NCBI GenBank assembly: GCA_900299345.1
Contig: OMJM01000044.1
Location: 1-64,000 of the forward strand
Origin: a bacterium
GTDB taxonomy: Bacteria; Fibrobacterota; Fibrobacteria; UBA11236
DNA length: 64,000 nucleotides
Direction: 5' to 3'
The first letter of the stretch is position 1; each line of letters starts with the position of its first letter. A program made the position numbers and the translations under genes. Under the pieces are notes generated by a model. It did no database searches and was not told the origin of the DNA. It saw only the letters and a program-made list of their open reading frames with translations. Below, one piece after another: positions 45,679 through 54,545 of the stretch.

Positions 45679-46554
45679 ATGGAAGATTGGATTGAAAATC
45701 AGCAAACGTCGTCCGCGAAATTGAAAGCGGGGGAAATGATCCGACAGGCCCGCACCGCCGCTGGTGTGAAGGCCGAGGATTTATGCGCTTCGCTGCGCAT
45801 CTCCACCGCCGCGCTGGATGCGCTGGAAGCTTCCCAGTATGGGCGGCTTCCCGGCGATCCCTATGTCCGCGCGTTGATGATGTCCATCGCCCGTTCGCTC
45901 AACATGGATTCCCGGAAATTACTGGCCGCCTATGCGGCGGATATCGGCGCCCTTCCGCCCGAAATTCCGGCGGAAGCGTATAAGGATGTTTCCGATGCTC
46001 AGGTGGTGACCCATCGCAAGCTGTTCATTGGATTGCTCGCCGTGTTGCTCATCGCGTTGCTGTTCATTCTTGCCAAGGTGAATTCATCGCCCGAAAAGAA
46101 AAACGAAATGGCGGCTCCGGCCCCGCCGCGCACGGATACGCTTGCCGCGCCTCAACCTGCGGACACCATGCCGGAAAGTGCGGCGCTCCGTCCTGATTCT
46201 GCTGTGGCGGTGGATTCAATGGCCAAGGCCGCGCTGGCAGATTCTGCGACTGCGCAAAGGCAGAAGATCGTCGCGGATAGTATTGCCGCCCACGCGGTGA
46301 AGAGCAAGACGACGCCGAACCGCATCGGCATCACCGCCTTGACGGACAGTGCCGGATTCCGCGCCTTCCGCACGGGCCACAAGACCGTGGCGGAAACCTT
46401 GATTCAGGGCCAGCAGACCGAAGTCCGGTATGGGGACAGCGTGACGTTTTATCTCTACAAATCAAGAAGCCTCCGCCTTTCCATCGGGGATTCCACCGTG
46501 GTTCCCGTGAAGCGGCGGTTCAAGGTCATCGGCAACGTTCTTTCCTACTTCTGA
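45679..46554 (+). CDS. RodZ-like HTH membrane protein
   Basis: Bitopic protein with a cytoplasmic HTH_25 domain (residues about 17-85: EMIRQARTAAGVKAEDLCASLRISTAALDALE), one membrane helix (KLFIGLLAVLLIALLFILAKV, about 118-138), a Pro/Ala/Asp-rich linker and a C-terminal beta domain (DUF4115-type; GQQTEVRYGDSVTFYL, LSIGDSTVVPVKRRF). This is the RodZ architecture, which in rods links MreB to the cell wall. The overall similarity is moderate. mreBCD is not in the window. Confidence 0.82.
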   Translation: MEDWIENQQTSSAKLKAGEMIRQARTAAGVKAEDLCASLRISTAALDALEASQYGRLPGDPYVRALMMSIARSLNMDSRKLLAAYAADIGALPPEIPAEAYKDVSDAQVVTHRKLFIGLLAVLLIALLFILAKVNSSPEKKNEMAAPAPPRTDTLAAPQPADTMPESAALRPDSAVAVDSMAKAALADSATAQRQKIVADSIAAHAVKSKTTPNRIGITALTDSAGFRAFRTGHKTVAETLIQGQQTEVRYGDSVTFYLYKSRSLRLSIGDSTVVPVKRRFKVIGNVLSYF

Positions 46555-46563
46555 CGGGGAACC

Positions 46564-47151
46564 ATGCGCAACGCCTCCATCTCGCGTCAAACCAAGGAGA
46601 CCCGCATCGAGTTGGTGCTGGATCTCGATCAGCCCGGCTCCGAGGGAACCATCCGCACCGGCTCCGGGTTCCTGGATCACATGCTGGATCTTTTCCGCAA
46701 GCACGGCGGCTTCGGCCTGAGCGTGATCTGCGAGGGCGACACGCACATCGACATGCACCACAGCGCCGAGGACATCGCCATCTGCCTCGGTGAGGCGCTG
46801 GCGCAGGCGGTGGGCGACAAGAAGGGCATCGAGCGGTACGGTTTCTACTACGTGACCATGGATGAAGCGCTGGCCCGCTGTGCCCTGGATCTTTCCGGCC
46901 GGGTGTCGTTCGTGTGGAACGCGCCGATCCCGTCATCCCGCGTGGGGAATCTCGACATCGAACTGGTGTCGCACTTCTTCAGCAGCGTGGCGGAGAACGC
47001 CAAGATGAACCTTCATCTGGATCTTTTGCGAGGGACCAATTCGCATCACTGCGTGGAGGCTTTGTTCAAGGCCTTTGCAAGGGCGTTGTCGATGGCGGTG
47101 TCGCCGTCGCGGCGGGTGATGGGTGTGCCGTCGACGAAGGGTAGTCTTTAG
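46564..47151 (+). CDS. hisB: Imidazoleglycerol-phosphate dehydratase
   Basis: Manganese enzyme of histidine biosynthesis that dehydrates imidazoleglycerol phosphate. It has the paired metal-binding His-rich motifs GFLDHMLDLFRKHGGF and DMHHSAEDIAICLGEAL, then FFSSVAENAKMNLHLDLLRGTNSHHCVEALFKAFARAL. Length 195 residues corresponds to the monofunctional enzyme, without the HisB phosphatase domain. It is 9 bases after the RodZ-like gene; no other his gene is in the window. Confidence 0.96.
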   Translation: MRNASISRQTKETRIELVLDLDQPGSEGTIRTGSGFLDHMLDLFRKHGGFGLSVICEGDTHIDMHHSAEDIAICLGEALAQAVGDKKGIERYGFYYVTMDEALARCALDLSGRVSFVWNAPIPSSRVGNLDIELVSHFFSSVAENAKMNLHLDLLRGTNSHHCVEALFKAFARALSMAVSPSRRVMGVPSTKGSL

Positions 47152-47171
47152 CTTTCGGACGGAATCAGAAC

Positions 47172-47462
47172 ATGAACCTGCCGATCAAATTGGGAGGCGA
47201 TTCTCCGAAGGTTTTCAAATTTACCGAATACTTCCTTAAATCCCGGAACAAGCCGGGTCATGTGGATCAGTTGACCGCATTGGAAGCCATAGCCAATGCC
47301 ATTCACCATGAACTTCAAGTACTGGACAAGGAAACCCGGCACAGCCTTGTCGGCATGGTCGAAAAGCATCCCGGCAAGTATATCAGAGTTATCTTGTTGC
47401 AAGACGGTGAAACCATCCACAACGCCTTTTTTGATCGGACGGCAAGGAAAAAGTTGAGGTGA
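47172..47462 (+). CDS. Small hypothetical protein paired with a DUF2283 gene
   Basis: Unrecognised 96-residue basic protein with no membrane segment. Its C-terminal part, YIRVILLQDGETIHNAFFDRTARKKLR, looks like a compact beta domain ending in a basic tail. The stop codon is immediately followed by the ATG of the DUF2283 gene. Small-protein pairs with DUF2283 occur in accessory regions and resemble toxin-antitoxin modules, so this could be the toxin-like partner. That is inference from context. Confidence 0.5.
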   Translation: MNLPIKLGGDSPKVFKFTEYFLKSRNKPGHVDQLTALEAIANAIHHELQVLDKETRHSLVGMVEKHPGKYIRVILLQDGETIHNAFFDRTARKKLR

Positions 47463-47717
47463 ATGATGAAGTTTGAATACACGCCCGAAACAGACACTCT
47501 CTATATCGAATTCAAAAAGGGAAAGGGTGTCGAAGGGGAAGATCTCAATTCCAGAACCGTGGCCTTTTATTCGGAGACAAACGAGCTGACGGCTTTGGAA
47601 ATCGAACACGCCAAGAAAGCGGTGGACTTGAAGAAGCTCGAAGTTAACGGGAAAATTGTTTCGGCGCGGAAGCTGATTCCGGTGCGCGTTCGCAAGAAAA
47701 TGGTTTCTGGGAAATAG
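47463..47717 (+). CDS. DUF2283 domain protein
   Basis: 84-residue protein with the DUF2283 pattern: KFEYTPETDTLYIEFKKGKG followed by DLNSRTVAFYSETNELTALEIEHAKK. Function of the family is unknown. It is cytoplasmic, with no signal peptide. It abuts the upstream small gene with no spacer, and a tiny lipoprotein gene follows. DUF2283 proteins are often found with small toxin-like partners. Confidence 0.75.
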   Translation: MMKFEYTPETDTLYIEFKKGKGVEGEDLNSRTVAFYSETNELTALEIEHAKKAVDLKKLEVNGKIVSARKLIPVRVRKKMVSGK

Positions 47718-47761
47718 GGGTGGATTCCAAAAGGTTTTCATTCGCACGAAATGGCGGCAAG

Positions 47762-48028
47762 ATGAAAAAATTTACGCCCCTGTTTTTTCTCGCTATGGCA
47801 GCTTGTTCTCTGAATAAACAAGATCCATCGTGGAAACTCTACAAGGACAGCACGATCTCTTCTGAACTGTTTCTTGTCCTCGACATGAGATATTTTGGCA
47901 AAACGATTCAGCAGGAAGAGTGCGAACGGCTGAAGGAGTTCTATAGCAGTATCAATCAAGAGCGAAAGTTCTATTGCATGCTGAACGATGCTTCACCGCC
48001 GGACGCTCCGCTCAAGAACACGCGGTAA
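47762..48028 (+). CDS. Small putative lipoprotein
   Basis: 88-residue protein with a lipoprotein signal peptide: basic N-terminus (MKK), hydrophobic stretch and lipobox LAMAAC. The mature part is hydrophilic with two further cysteines. The ATG at 47762 is preferred to the ORF-track start at 47720 because it begins the signal peptide. No family was recognised. Confidence 0.55.
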   Translation: MKKFTPLFFLAMAACSLNKQDPSWKLYKDSTISSELFLVLDMRYFGKTIQQEECERLKEFYSSINQERKFYCMLNDASPPDAPLKNTR

Positions 48029-48031
48029 GTC

Positions 48032-48208
48032 TTATTTTTTTGGAGAGTGCCTAAGAAGCTGCTGGCGGAGATTCTTCTTGGCAGTTTCCCAATTCACGAA
48101 TTTGGCCTTGCCTTCCCGAACCATGCCTTCGGTGTGTTTCAGAGCCTCGACATGCCACGTCGGGGATTCAAATGTGCTTTCGTCGCGATTGAAATCCTGC
48201 CATCGCAT
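48032..48208 (-). CDS. Small antitoxin-like protein, no toxin partner seen
   Basis: 58-residue acidic/basic helical protein. Its sequence ESPTWHVEALKHTEGMVREGKAKFVNWETAKKNLR resembles the C-terminal half of the addiction-module antitoxin family (ESPAWH...AEFIDWEEAK-type pattern). The ATG at 48208 follows AAGGGA and comes 2 bases after the stop of the adjacent membrane gene. No toxin-like gene is found beside it, so this may be a remnant or a solitary regulator. Confidence 0.5.
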   Translation of the reverse strand: MRWQDFNRDESTFESPTWHVEALKHTEGMVREGKAKFVNWETAKKNLRQQLLRHSPKK

Positions 48209-48210
48209 TT

Positions 48211-48477
48211 TTACTGTCCCTTCACATACTTCCACAACGCAGCGAGCACCACCACCGTCAAAAGCACCACCACCAACCCGGCGATGTCGCTGCGCCGCCG
48301 CCGCGCCTTGCGCGTTTCCTCATCAATCCCCTCCGCATTCGCCGCGGGCAAAAAGACCAGCAGGAGGAATCCGGGCAGGCCGCCGCCGAAGAGCCAGATG
48401 ATGGGATTGAAACCTTTCAGCCAGGCCATGACGGCCATCAGCACTGAAAAGGCAATGTTCATGATGATGATTTTCAT
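48211..48477 (-). CDS. Small two-helix membrane protein, unknown function
   Basis: 88-residue protein with an N-terminal hydrophobic region (residues 1-45, perhaps two helices), a charged stretch (DEETRKARRRRSD) and a C-terminal helix (IAGLVVVLLTVVVLAALW). No recognised family. It is followed within 3 bases by the antitoxin-like gene and lies 31 bases downstream of bshA on the same strand, so it may be transcribed with the bsh operon. Confidence 0.55.
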   Translation of the reverse strand: MKIIIMNIAFSVLMAVMAWLKGFNPIIWLFGGGLPGFLLLVFLPAANAEGIDEETRKARRRRSDIAGLVVVLLTVVVLAALWKYVKGQ

Positions 48478-48508
48478 GGGACGAACCTCGGGTTCCTAAA
48501 GGGTTTCA

Positions 48509-49639
48509 TCACTTCGCCGCGTTCATGACTTCTTTATACAGCGCCTCGTACTGCTCCATCGCGATCTCCGGCGTGAACACCGTCTCCGCGCGCTTGCGGC
48601 CCGCCGTGCCCATCTTCGCGCGCAGCTCCGGCGAGCGACCGAGCTCGATGGCATACTCCGCCATGCGATCCACGTCGCCCACAGGCGCGAGGTATCCGCT
48701 TTCACCATGCACCACCACTTCCGGCACGCCGCCCGAATCGGAGGCGATCACCGGCATCTCGCAGGCCATGGCCTCCAACGGCGCCAGCCCGAAGCTCTCC
48801 AGCTCGGACGGGAACAGGAAAATATCCCCGCAACCCATGAGGCTGGGAACGTCCTGTTGGTTGCCGAGAAAGCGCACGCGGTTCGCGACACCGAGCTGCG
48901 CGGCCAGATCGCGCGCCGGGCGCTGGGTTGGACCTTCGCCGATCATCACCAACACCGCGTCCACGGTTTGCGCCGCCTTGGCGAAGATGCGAATCACGTC
49001 TTCCACGCGTTTCACCGGGCGGAAGTTGGACAGATGCATGTACACCACCTGTCCCGGCGTCGAGAACGACGGGCGATGGCAGGGATCGCGGCGGCGATGG
49101 AACAATGCGGAGTCCGCAAAGTTGTAGATGCGCCGGATTTTCTTCTGAGGATTGAAAACTTCCTCGGTCTTGCGTTTGAGGTAGTCCGACACCGCGGTTA
49201 CGGCCGAACTTTGCTCGATGCCGAAGCGCGTCAGTTCGAAGAAACTTTTTTCCTGACCCACCAGGGTGATGTCCGTGCCGTGCAGCGTGGTCACCACAGG
49301 CAGCTTGCGGGGCAGCAGCATTTGCGCGGCGAGATAGGCGCTGATAGCATGCGGCACCGCGTAATGCACATGGAGTACGTCGAGCGATTCCGCAGCCGCA
49401 ACTTCGCGCATCTTGGCCGCAAGCGCCATGTTGTACGGCGTGTGCTCGAACACCGGATACGGCTGCGGATCGACGGTGTGGAAGAAAATGTTCTCGTGGA
49501 ATTCACCGCGCAGACGGTAGGGAACTCCCAAGGTGATGAAATGCACGGAGTGTCCGCGCTGTGCCAGGAATTTTCCCAGCTCCGAGGCAAGCACGCCACT
49601 TCCACCCAAGGTCGGGTGGCAGGTAATTCCAATCTTCAC
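48509..49639 (-). CDS. bshA: N-acetyl-alpha-D-glucosaminyl L-malate synthase BshA
   Basis: GT4 enzyme for the first step of bacillithiol synthesis: GlcNAc transfer from UDP-GlcNAc to L-malate. The family start KIGITCHPTLGGSGVLASELGK is seen, with HVHYAVPHAISAYLA and LSNFRPVKRVEDVI. The donor motif ESFGLAPLEAMACEMPVIASD follows. The GTG at 49639 forms a GTGA overlap with bshB and follows GAGAGGAAAG; the ORF-track start at 49696 is inside bshB. Length 376 residues. Confidence 0.95.
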   Translation of the reverse strand: MKIGITCHPTLGGSGVLASELGKFLAQRGHSVHFITLGVPYRLRGEFHENIFFHTVDPQPYPVFEHTPYNMALAAKMREVAAAESLDVLHVHYAVPHAISAYLAAQMLLPRKLPVVTTLHGTDITLVGQEKSFFELTRFGIEQSSAVTAVSDYLKRKTEEVFNPQKKIRRIYNFADSALFHRRRDPCHRPSFSTPGQVVYMHLSNFRPVKRVEDVIRIFAKAAQTVDAVLVMIGEGPTQRPARDLAAQLGVANRVRFLGNQQDVPSLMGCGDIFLFPSELESFGLAPLEAMACEMPVIASDSGGVPEVVVHGESGYLAPVGDVDRMAEYAIELGRSPELRAKMGTAGRKRAETVFTPEIAMEQYEALYKEVMNAAK

Positions 49640-50370
49640 GGAAATCTTTCCTCTCCTAATGCCGTGGGATCTGCGACTTCGGCAAGCTCTTCGCACCAGA
49701 ACGCTTCGGCATAACGTCGCTTGATGCGCGCACCCCAGAACCGCGAACGGGCTTCCAGCGCCTCAAGGAATGCGGGCTTGGCGAGATCCGTCGTGCCCTT
49801 GTATTTCCCGGCGTTGGGATTGTGAAATTGACTTTCGTAGCAGCGGATGACGCGCTGCTTCGATTCCCAATACGGCGTGACGTCCACGCAGAATGAAGGA
49901 ATCACAGAAGTTGCGCCGACCGCATAAAACAAGCGCTTGGGTCGCCACGGTTCACCTTTGCAGTCAAGCCTGGAAATCCCGGCGCGGAACGCCGCTTCTT
50001 TCACAATCTGCGCGGTGACTCCGTGATCTGAATGTTCCTCGGAGAAGTGGTGTGTGAAAATGATGCGTGGGCGGAAACGGCGGATGGCCTCGATCAGCTT
50101 CCACTGTGCGTCCAGCGTGTTCTGCAATTTGCCGTCGGGTTCGCCAAGGCAGACCCGTTCCATGCCCAAAGCCTTGGCGGCTTTGGCCGCTTCCTTGGCG
50201 CGGATGGATGCGGAGCCGCGCGTTCCCGATCCACCATCGGTCAGATCCACCAGTACGCCGCGCTTGCCCAGCGCGCGTAATTTCAGGAATGTGCCGCCGC
50301 CGAAAATTTCCGCATCGTCGGGATGCGCGGCCACGGCCATGAAGTCCATCCCTTTTGTGTTGCGTTTCAT
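49636..50370 (-). CDS. bshB1: Bacillithiol biosynthesis deacetylase BshB (BshB1 type)
   Basis: Zinc-dependent PIG-L/LmbE-type deacetylase that removes the acetyl group from GlcNAc-malate. The metal motif AAHPDDAEIFGGGT, the segment LTDGGSGTRGS, and FTHHFSEEHSDHGVTAQIV with its metal-binding histidines are typical. Length 244 residues. A strong AGGAGG precedes the ATG and overlaps the bshC stop. It is the middle gene of a compact bshC-bshB-bshA set. Confidence 0.93.
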   Translation of the reverse strand: MKRNTKGMDFMAVAAHPDDAEIFGGGTFLKLRALGKRGVLVDLTDGGSGTRGSASIRAKEAAKAAKALGMERVCLGEPDGKLQNTLDAQWKLIEAIRRFRPRIIFTHHFSEEHSDHGVTAQIVKEAAFRAGISRLDCKGEPWRPKRLFYAVGATSVIPSFCVDVTPYWESKQRVIRCYESQFHNPNAGKYKGTTDLAKPAFLEALEARSRFWGARIKRRYAEAFWCEELAEVADPTALGEERFP

Positions 50371-50379
50371 GAACGCCTC

Positions 50380-51975
50380 CTAATCATAAACCACCACCGA
50401 AGTCGCGGCGTCGCCGCCGTGCAACAACTCTGTCATGCCCGCAAAACCTTCCGCACCCAACGCGTTGCGCAGCGAAAGCAGATTGAGATGCCGATCCTGC
50501 GCGCCATTGCCGAGCCAGCGCAGCACAGACGCGAAGGAAGCATAGGTTTCCGAGGCCTCGCGGGCGAACACCGCCTGCTTGGCCGCCGTGCGGTAGCGTT
50601 CGAAGGCGCCTTCCAACCGGCGCATTCCCGCATCGAGCGGGCCGCGTCCCGGCAGTTGTTTTTCCTGATAGCGTTTCAATCCGGCGGTGAAATCTCCGAA
50701 GGCCCGATCCGGAAATTCTTTGGCGGCGGGATGATTCTTCCACGCCTTTTCAGACAGAATGGTGCGCAATCGCGATGGACTGAATCCGGGAAGATCTTCG
50801 GCGTTGAGTCCCAACTCCGCCAGCTGTGTCCAATCGTTGCGAGAACAGGCGATCAATTGCTGGCGTGGGGCGAGCAAGGGAAAGGATTTTCCAAAGGCGG
50901 GGAACACATCCGTAAGCTGGCCGAAGTAACGCAACTCCGCAGGACCCAACACGTGTCCCAACGTCGGGAAAAGTTCCTCGACAACCAAGGGGCGGCTCAA
51001 GGCGCTGTGCAACAAACGATGTTGTTTCAGTTCCGGCAGCACGTCGTGCCCTTCATCGCCTTGGATATAGACGCGCCCCCCGGAATCCGGAAAGAACAGC
51101 CGCGCCCGTGCGGAATCGCGCAATGTGAACACAGGAACCGCACCATGTCGCAACGGAACCTGTGGCGGCATCGACAGAACTTGAGACATTCGACGGGAAC
51201 CCTGTCCCACAGCTTCATGGAAGGCCTGTGCCTCCGCGACAATGCGCCGCAAAAACGATTGCGTCCGTGTGGCTGCCGAAAATCCATCCACGAACAATAT
51301 GCCTTCCGGTCCGAGGACCTTTTGCGCCAGATGCAGAAAGGCTTGGGTGAGATTTCTTCCGGGTTGATAGGCCGTCGTGGCCCATTCCGCGGTTTCACGA
51401 TCCCAGGTCGCTCTCAGAATTTTTTGGAGTTCCTCCAATCCATCCGGAGGCAACGAGCGCAGACTCATGGGAATGGAAGCGGATGGCTCGTCGAACTCCA
51501 GCGAGAAGCTTCGCCGCAGCGCGGAAGTTTCCGGCCATTCCACGGCATTGCATTCGGCCAAATCGGAATCGTCACCCGCCACCCAGAACACGGGAATCAT
51601 GGGACGCTTCAGGCGTTCGGTCCATGTGCGCGCCCAGGCCGCGCAGGTCATGGCCTTGCAGAACCACAAGGCTGGTCCGCCGAGTAATCCGGGTTGCTGT
51701 CCGGTGAGGACGAACAGTGAGTCCGGTTGCGCAACCGCCGCGAGATTTTTCGCCTGCGCCGGATGCAAGGGCGAAAAGGCGTTCTGTTCATTCAACCATT
51801 GTTGCAGTGAATGGCGATCGCCGGACCATGCGTTCAATGTGCTGGCCCGTTTTTCCACAGCGGCGGCGGAAGAGAGCGACCCCGCCGGATACAGCGCGGA
51901 GCCTTCCGGATGTTCCGCCAGATGCCGGCTGGCGACATCGCGAAGCGGAACGTTTTGCAGCAAGGTGACAGACAT
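50380..51975 (-). CDS. bshC: Putative bacillithiol cysteine ligase BshC
   Basis: Final enzyme of bacillithiol synthesis, thought to add cysteine to glucosaminyl malate. The 531-residue protein shows family signatures VLTGQQPGLLGGPALWFCKAM and PVFWVAGDDSDLAE. A long helical C-terminal part (about 380-500) fits the coiled-coil region of BshC. Completes the pathway with bshA and bshB. The start codon overlaps the stop of the upstream methyltransferase gene (TGATG). Confidence 0.93.
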   Translation of the reverse strand: MSVTLLQNVPLRDVASRHLAEHPEGSALYPAGSLSSAAAVEKRASTLNAWSGDRHSLQQWLNEQNAFSPLHPAQAKNLAAVAQPDSLFVLTGQQPGLLGGPALWFCKAMTCAAWARTWTERLKRPMIPVFWVAGDDSDLAECNAVEWPETSALRRSFSLEFDEPSASIPMSLRSLPPDGLEELQKILRATWDRETAEWATTAYQPGRNLTQAFLHLAQKVLGPEGILFVDGFSAATRTQSFLRRIVAEAQAFHEAVGQGSRRMSQVLSMPPQVPLRHGAVPVFTLRDSARARLFFPDSGGRVYIQGDEGHDVLPELKQHRLLHSALSRPLVVEELFPTLGHVLGPAELRYFGQLTDVFPAFGKSFPLLAPRQQLIACSRNDWTQLAELGLNAEDLPGFSPSRLRTILSEKAWKNHPAAKEFPDRAFGDFTAGLKRYQEKQLPGRGPLDAGMRRLEGAFERYRTAAKQAVFAREASETYASFASVLRWLGNGAQDRHLNLLSLRNALGAEGFAGMTELLHGGDAATSVVVYD

Positions 51976-52697
51976 CAGTTGCGCCTCAGTAGAAGGCCCA
52001 TGCGAGGAGATGTTTGCGGAGAAAATTCCGCTCCGCGTTCGTCACCGAAAATGCGCAACAGGGAGAGCTTCAGGCGATCCAGACCCGGCTGCAACGCGGA
52101 GAGGGAATAGAGGCGCACGCGTTCTTCGTACATGTCTCCGCCATTCCCGCAGCGGATGCGCTTCACCACTTGATCCCCTTCGAGAAAGCGATCCACTTGG
52201 ATTGTGTCGTTTCCGATTTTTTGCGTATCGTGCGCCACAAGCCCTTGAATCACCAGCGGAGGATTGGGCAGATCGAGAAAGATGCATCCATCAGGTTTGA
52301 GGGTGCGGCAAAATTCGCGGAGAACATACAGGTCTTCATCCGGTGTAGCAAAGTACCCAAATGAGGTGAAGAAACTCGTGAGCAGATCGAAACTTCCCTC
52401 AGCAAATGGTAGGTGTCGCATGTCGGCGCGCGCTACGGAAACGTTCGCAGTACGTGCATCCTGTAGTAATACGGAGCTGAGATCGATTCCGAAGGCGTGT
52501 TGAAAGCCGCGATGTTGGAAACTTTGCAGATGACGACCCGAACCGCAACCCACATCCAGCACACGCCATGACGGCGAAGCGGACAGGGATTGGATCAGTG
52601 CGCCGACCTGTTCATGAGCCTGCGTTTCGTCGCGATGGGGATAGAGGGCCTTGTATTCGTCCCCGAACCACCGTTCGAACCATTCCTGCTTGTGCAT
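51975..52697 (-). CDS. Class I SAM-dependent methyltransferase
   Basis: 240-residue methyltransferase with the SAM-binding motif I VLDVGCGSGRHLQSF, ADMRHLPFAEGSFDLLTSFFTSFGYF, and LKPDGCIFLDLPNP. No substrate-specific feature was recognised. It overlaps bshC by one base at the TGATG junction, so it is probably co-expressed with the bacillithiol genes. Whether it modifies a thiol or another small molecule is unknown. Confidence 0.85.
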   Translation of the reverse strand: MHKQEWFERWFGDEYKALYPHRDETQAHEQVGALIQSLSASPSWRVLDVGCGSGRHLQSFQHRGFQHAFGIDLSSVLLQDARTANVSVARADMRHLPFAEGSFDLLTSFFTSFGYFATPDEDLYVLREFCRTLKPDGCIFLDLPNPPLVIQGLVAHDTQKIGNDTIQVDRFLEGDQVVKRIRCGNGGDMYEERVRLYSLSALQPGLDRLKLSLLRIFGDERGAEFSPQTSPRMGLLLRRN

Positions 52698-52734
52698 GAG
52701 ATTCCCCGTAGCGGGATCCCTGCGTTCCGGTCGC

Positions 52735-53097
52735 TTAAGCGGCCTGTGAGGAAAGCTGTTGCATCGCGGCCTGGAACTCTTCGTTCTGCAAAGGCAGCGG
52801 GCAATGGGTGGTGAAGGAACGCGCGCGGCGCAGTTTGAGTGCGGGCGCCTTGCGGTTTTTGCTGAAAAACATCAGCGGCTTCTGGTTCAACGTGTCGAGG
52901 CAGTCGAAGTAACGGAATACCGAAGCGCAGCGCTGCCAGCTTTCATAGTCGGTAAAGGTGGCGTCGAAGTTCAAATCCTTGCTTTTATCAAGTATTTCAT
53001 TGAGGCCGCGCGCTTCAACCTGATGCGAAGAGTGGGACAACAGATCCTCGATTTGCTTGCGAAAACCGGCGCTTTCGGAGAAAACCAGTACTTTCAT
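52735..53097 (-). CDS. Degenerate response-regulator-receiver-like protein
   Basis: 120-residue stand-alone protein with a receiver-like beginning (MKVLVFSESAGFRKQIEDLLSHS) and a possible acceptor region (DATFTDYESW). The usual acidic pair at the end of strand 1 is missing, so it is likely a pseudo-receiver or not phosphorylated in the normal way. No output domain. It lies 37 bases upstream of the methyltransferase gene on the same strand. Confidence 0.5.
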   Translation of the reverse strand: MKVLVFSESAGFRKQIEDLLSHSSHQVEARGLNEILDKSKDLNFDATFTDYESWQRCASVFRYFDCLDTLNQKPLMFFSKNRKAPALKLRRARSFTTHCPLPLQNEEFQAAMQQLSSQAA

Positions 53098-53151
53098 GTG
53101 TCCGTCCTTTTCGGTAAATGGGGAAATGAAATGTAAATAGCCCGAGGCGGG

Positions 53152-54489
53152 TCAAAAACCCAGTTTTTGCCGGACGGATAAGACGGATTTCGCGGTAATT
53201 TCGGCTAACTGCTCGATAACTGCCGGGGCGGAGTTGAGCGGGGGCAGCCAATACACGGTGTTACCCAAGTTCCGCAGCAGGGCCCCCTGTTTCATCGCTT
53301 CCTGATAAACCTGAAAGCCGACCCGTTTGCCCCGCAGTTCCGCAGGCAGCTTCAAATCCGCGGCAACGACCGTGCCGAGGGTTCTGGAGTTTTCAAAAGC
53401 CCCCGTAGCCAACACGGTTTGTTCCCAGCACGTTGCCATTTTCCGCGACAAAGCCGAAACGGTTTTTGGGAATTCCGGTTCGGAATAGAGGCGCAAAGCT
53501 TCCAAGGCCACGGCGGCACCCAGTGCGTTTCCGGAATACGTGTTGGAATGCAGGAAGTCGCGGCCCTGTCCGTAGTCTGAAAGAAAGAGATCGTAAATCG
53601 TGGGATCGATGAGCACAGCGGAGAAAGGAAGCCATCCTCCGGTCAACCCCTTGGACAAGCACAGCATGTCCGGTGCGATGCCCGCGTGACGCACAGCCAG
53701 CTTTTCTCCGGTGCGCCAGAATCCTGTGAGGATCTCATCGGCGATGAGATAGACGCCATGCTTCCGCGTCCACTCACGCAGACGGCGCAACAGATCGGGA
53801 CTGTACACTTTCATTCCGCCCGCGCCTTGAAGTACAGGTTCCAGAATCAAGGCAGCCGCGGTTCCGGCCCAGGGTTGCAACTGCGCTTCGAGCACAGGCC
53901 AGACTTCACCGCAATCGCTCCACAGTGGATCGTTGGAGGAGGACACATAAGGCAGCGAGAGAAGAATGGAAGGTTCGGGAAGCACGGAGTCGTACGGCTC
54001 ACGGTAAAGACCCAGATCACTGACGGCCAATGCCAGACTGCTTTCCCCGTGGTATCCATTTTCCAACGCGATGAATTTCGTGCGGTGGGATTCACCCTTC
54101 ACGCGCTGGGCATGCAACGCCAGCTTGAGCGCGATCTCCACGGCCGTGGAACCATCGCCGCCGTAGAACACCTTGTCAAGCGGCGGACAAAGTTCCGCGA
54201 GTTTTTCCGACAGTTGAACCAAGACCTCGGTGGAGGTATTGGCGGAAATGACATGTTCGAATTTTCCGGCTTGCCGGATCAAGGCATCCCGCAATCCCGG
54301 ATGTCCGTGTCCCAGCGACTTGCACCACCAACTCGAAACGGCGTCGATGATTTTCCGTCCGTCTTTCAGGATGAGATGACTTCCTTCGGCGCCTACAACT
54401 TCCAGCGGAGGGAAGGAAGCGTAGTCCTTCATCTGGGAGCACGGATGCCAGACGTGGCGGAGGTCGCGGGAGATCAAATTGTCTGGCAT
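53152..54489 (-). CDS. bioA: Adenosylmethionine-8-amino-7-oxononanoate aminotransferase
   Basis: PLP-dependent class III aminotransferase that makes 7,8-diaminopelargonate in biotin synthesis, normally with SAM as amino donor. It has HVWHPCSQMKDYASFPPLEV, the fold signature LIADEILTGFWRTGE and the PLP lysine in LCLSKGLTGGWLP, plus SSWWCKSLGHGHP near the active site. The ATG at 54489 is preferred over the ORF-track TTG at 54525. Length 445 residues. No other bio gene is present here; biotin is needed by AccB in the same window. Confidence 0.94.
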   Translation of the reverse strand: MPDNLISRDLRHVWHPCSQMKDYASFPPLEVVGAEGSHLILKDGRKIIDAVSSWWCKSLGHGHPGLRDALIRQAGKFEHVISANTSTEVLVQLSEKLAELCPPLDKVFYGGDGSTAVEIALKLALHAQRVKGESHRTKFIALENGYHGESSLALAVSDLGLYREPYDSVLPEPSILLSLPYVSSSNDPLWSDCGEVWPVLEAQLQPWAGTAAALILEPVLQGAGGMKVYSPDLLRRLREWTRKHGVYLIADEILTGFWRTGEKLAVRHAGIAPDMLCLSKGLTGGWLPFSAVLIDPTIYDLFLSDYGQGRDFLHSNTYSGNALGAAVALEALRLYSEPEFPKTVSALSRKMATCWEQTVLATGAFENSRTLGTVVAADLKLPAELRGKRVGFQVYQEAMKQGALLRNLGNTVYWLPPLNSAPAVIEQLAEITAKSVLSVRQKLGF

Positions 54490-54545
54490 GAACCGAAATG
54501 TTGGAATCTTATCTTGTGCGGTCAAAATCCAATCCGGAGATTTCC

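Noticed and set aside
50323-51687. 454-residue plus-strand ORF opposite bshC
   Set aside because: Antisense shadow; bshC on the minus strand has clear family motifs.
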